The position numbers and the translations under genes are program-made. From assembly GCA_964570005.1 (NCBI GenBank), contig CAZMWE010000008.1, positions 1 through 40,523 on the forward strand: a stretch of DNA of 40,523 nt. The letters run 5' to 3'. How positions within the stretch are numbered: position 1 is the stretch's first letter; each line of letters begins with the position of its first letter. Below are positions 40,396 through 40,523 of the stretch, piece by piece. Source of the stretch: JAJZCD01 sp964570005. GTDB lineage: Bacteria > Patescibacteriota > Saccharimonadia > Saccharimonadales > UBA4665. The notes below the pieces were generated by a model that searched no databases, was not told the origin of the DNA, and saw only the letters and a program-made list of their open reading frames with translations.

Positions 40396-40523
40396 AGATC
40401 GAGTCTTGGCTCAACAGTAAATACTTTGCCGTTATAACATGTGAAGCCAAGACACTCTAGCTTTCTGCTTAGCAACAGCGCGTCGCTCAAAAGGGGTTCC
40501 CAGCGCGAACCCCACGCCCAGCC
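40392..40523 (-). CDS. partial protein, C-terminal 43 residues, related to the 40-aa protein
   Basis: Open to the window edge on the minus strand; stop at 40392-40394. Contains LLSDALLLSRKLECLGF, then TCYNGKVFTVEPRLDL. Shares 14 of 24 aligned residues with 39574-39696. The N-terminus lies outside. Overlaps the stop of the 203-aa membrane gene (convergent). Function unknown. Confidence 0.55.
   Translation of the reverse strand, partial: GWAWGSRWEPLLSDALLLSRKLECLGFTCYNGKVFTVEPRLDL

Noticed and set aside
1..40523. CRISPR array, prophage, insertion sequence or replication origin
   Set aside because: No regularly spaced direct repeats, transposase, integrase, phage structural gene or DnaA-box cluster was found in the window.

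Overview
The window is about 40.5 kb of gene-dense bacterial DNA of moderate G+C. It uses the standard code, with TGA as an ordinary stop. The layout suggests a small-genome, single-membrane bacterium: short intergenic gaps, LysM-anchored surface proteins, no outer-membrane genes, and many start codons lying exactly 6 nt after a -10 box. Several genes are typical of Actinobacteria (Lsr2, a mycothiol-type DinB-fold protein, an SH3 lipoprotein). My best guess is a Patescibacteria/Saccharibacteria-type genome that has exchanged genes with actinobacteria. This is inference; no rRNA or ribosomal-protein gene is present to settle it.

Layout. 1-4.5 kb: small stress and housekeeping genes (VOC protein, SRPBCC protein, pentapeptide-repeat protein, a CIRCE-controlled Hsp20, a PIG-L deacetylase divergent from an alpha/beta hydrolase, a 56-aa membrane protein). 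4.5-5.1 kb: a decayed gene. 5.2-11.7 kb: a polysaccharide locus. Three minus-strand genes in a tight operon encode a nucleotide-sugar dehydrogenase, an Alg8/hyaluronan-synthase-like GT2 synthase with a C-terminal LysM domain, and an AlgG-like mannuronan C5-epimerase with an N-terminal anchor and LysM domain. Divergent from them are a PL7 alginate lyase and a D-2-hydroxyacid dehydrogenase. This reads as a compact route to oxidise the sugar nucleotide, polymerise, epimerise and cut an alginate-like polymer. It has no outer-membrane export genes.

11.7-18.2 kb: unknown proteins, a DUF2130 coiled-coil protein, a TrmB-type regulator with a clear operator over its own promoter, and an MsbA-like ABC exporter. 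18.3-19 kb: an Lsr2 gene, unusually G+C-rich and flanked on both sides by long inverted repeats. 19-26 kb: CorA-type transporter, HAD-like protein, DEAD-box helicase, secreted G1 glutamic peptidase, small ORFs, and TypA. 26-37.6 kb: membrane proteins, a CNNM/CBS protein, a DinB-fold protein, an SH3 lipoprotein with a stop codon inside its signal peptide, RarA, a 1192-aa membrane protein with a transglutaminase-like triad, a two-gene ABC exporter, and a DUF998-like protein.

37.7 kb to end: tRNA-Gln(CUG) with a strong terminator, followed by a second copy of the tRNA's 3' segment. Then comes a small cassette with its own promoter: a leaderless membrane peptide, a 238-aa protein, and a NYN-family RNase. 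Last are two small related proteins and a multi-pass membrane protein. This end looks like an accessory region at a tRNA integration site.
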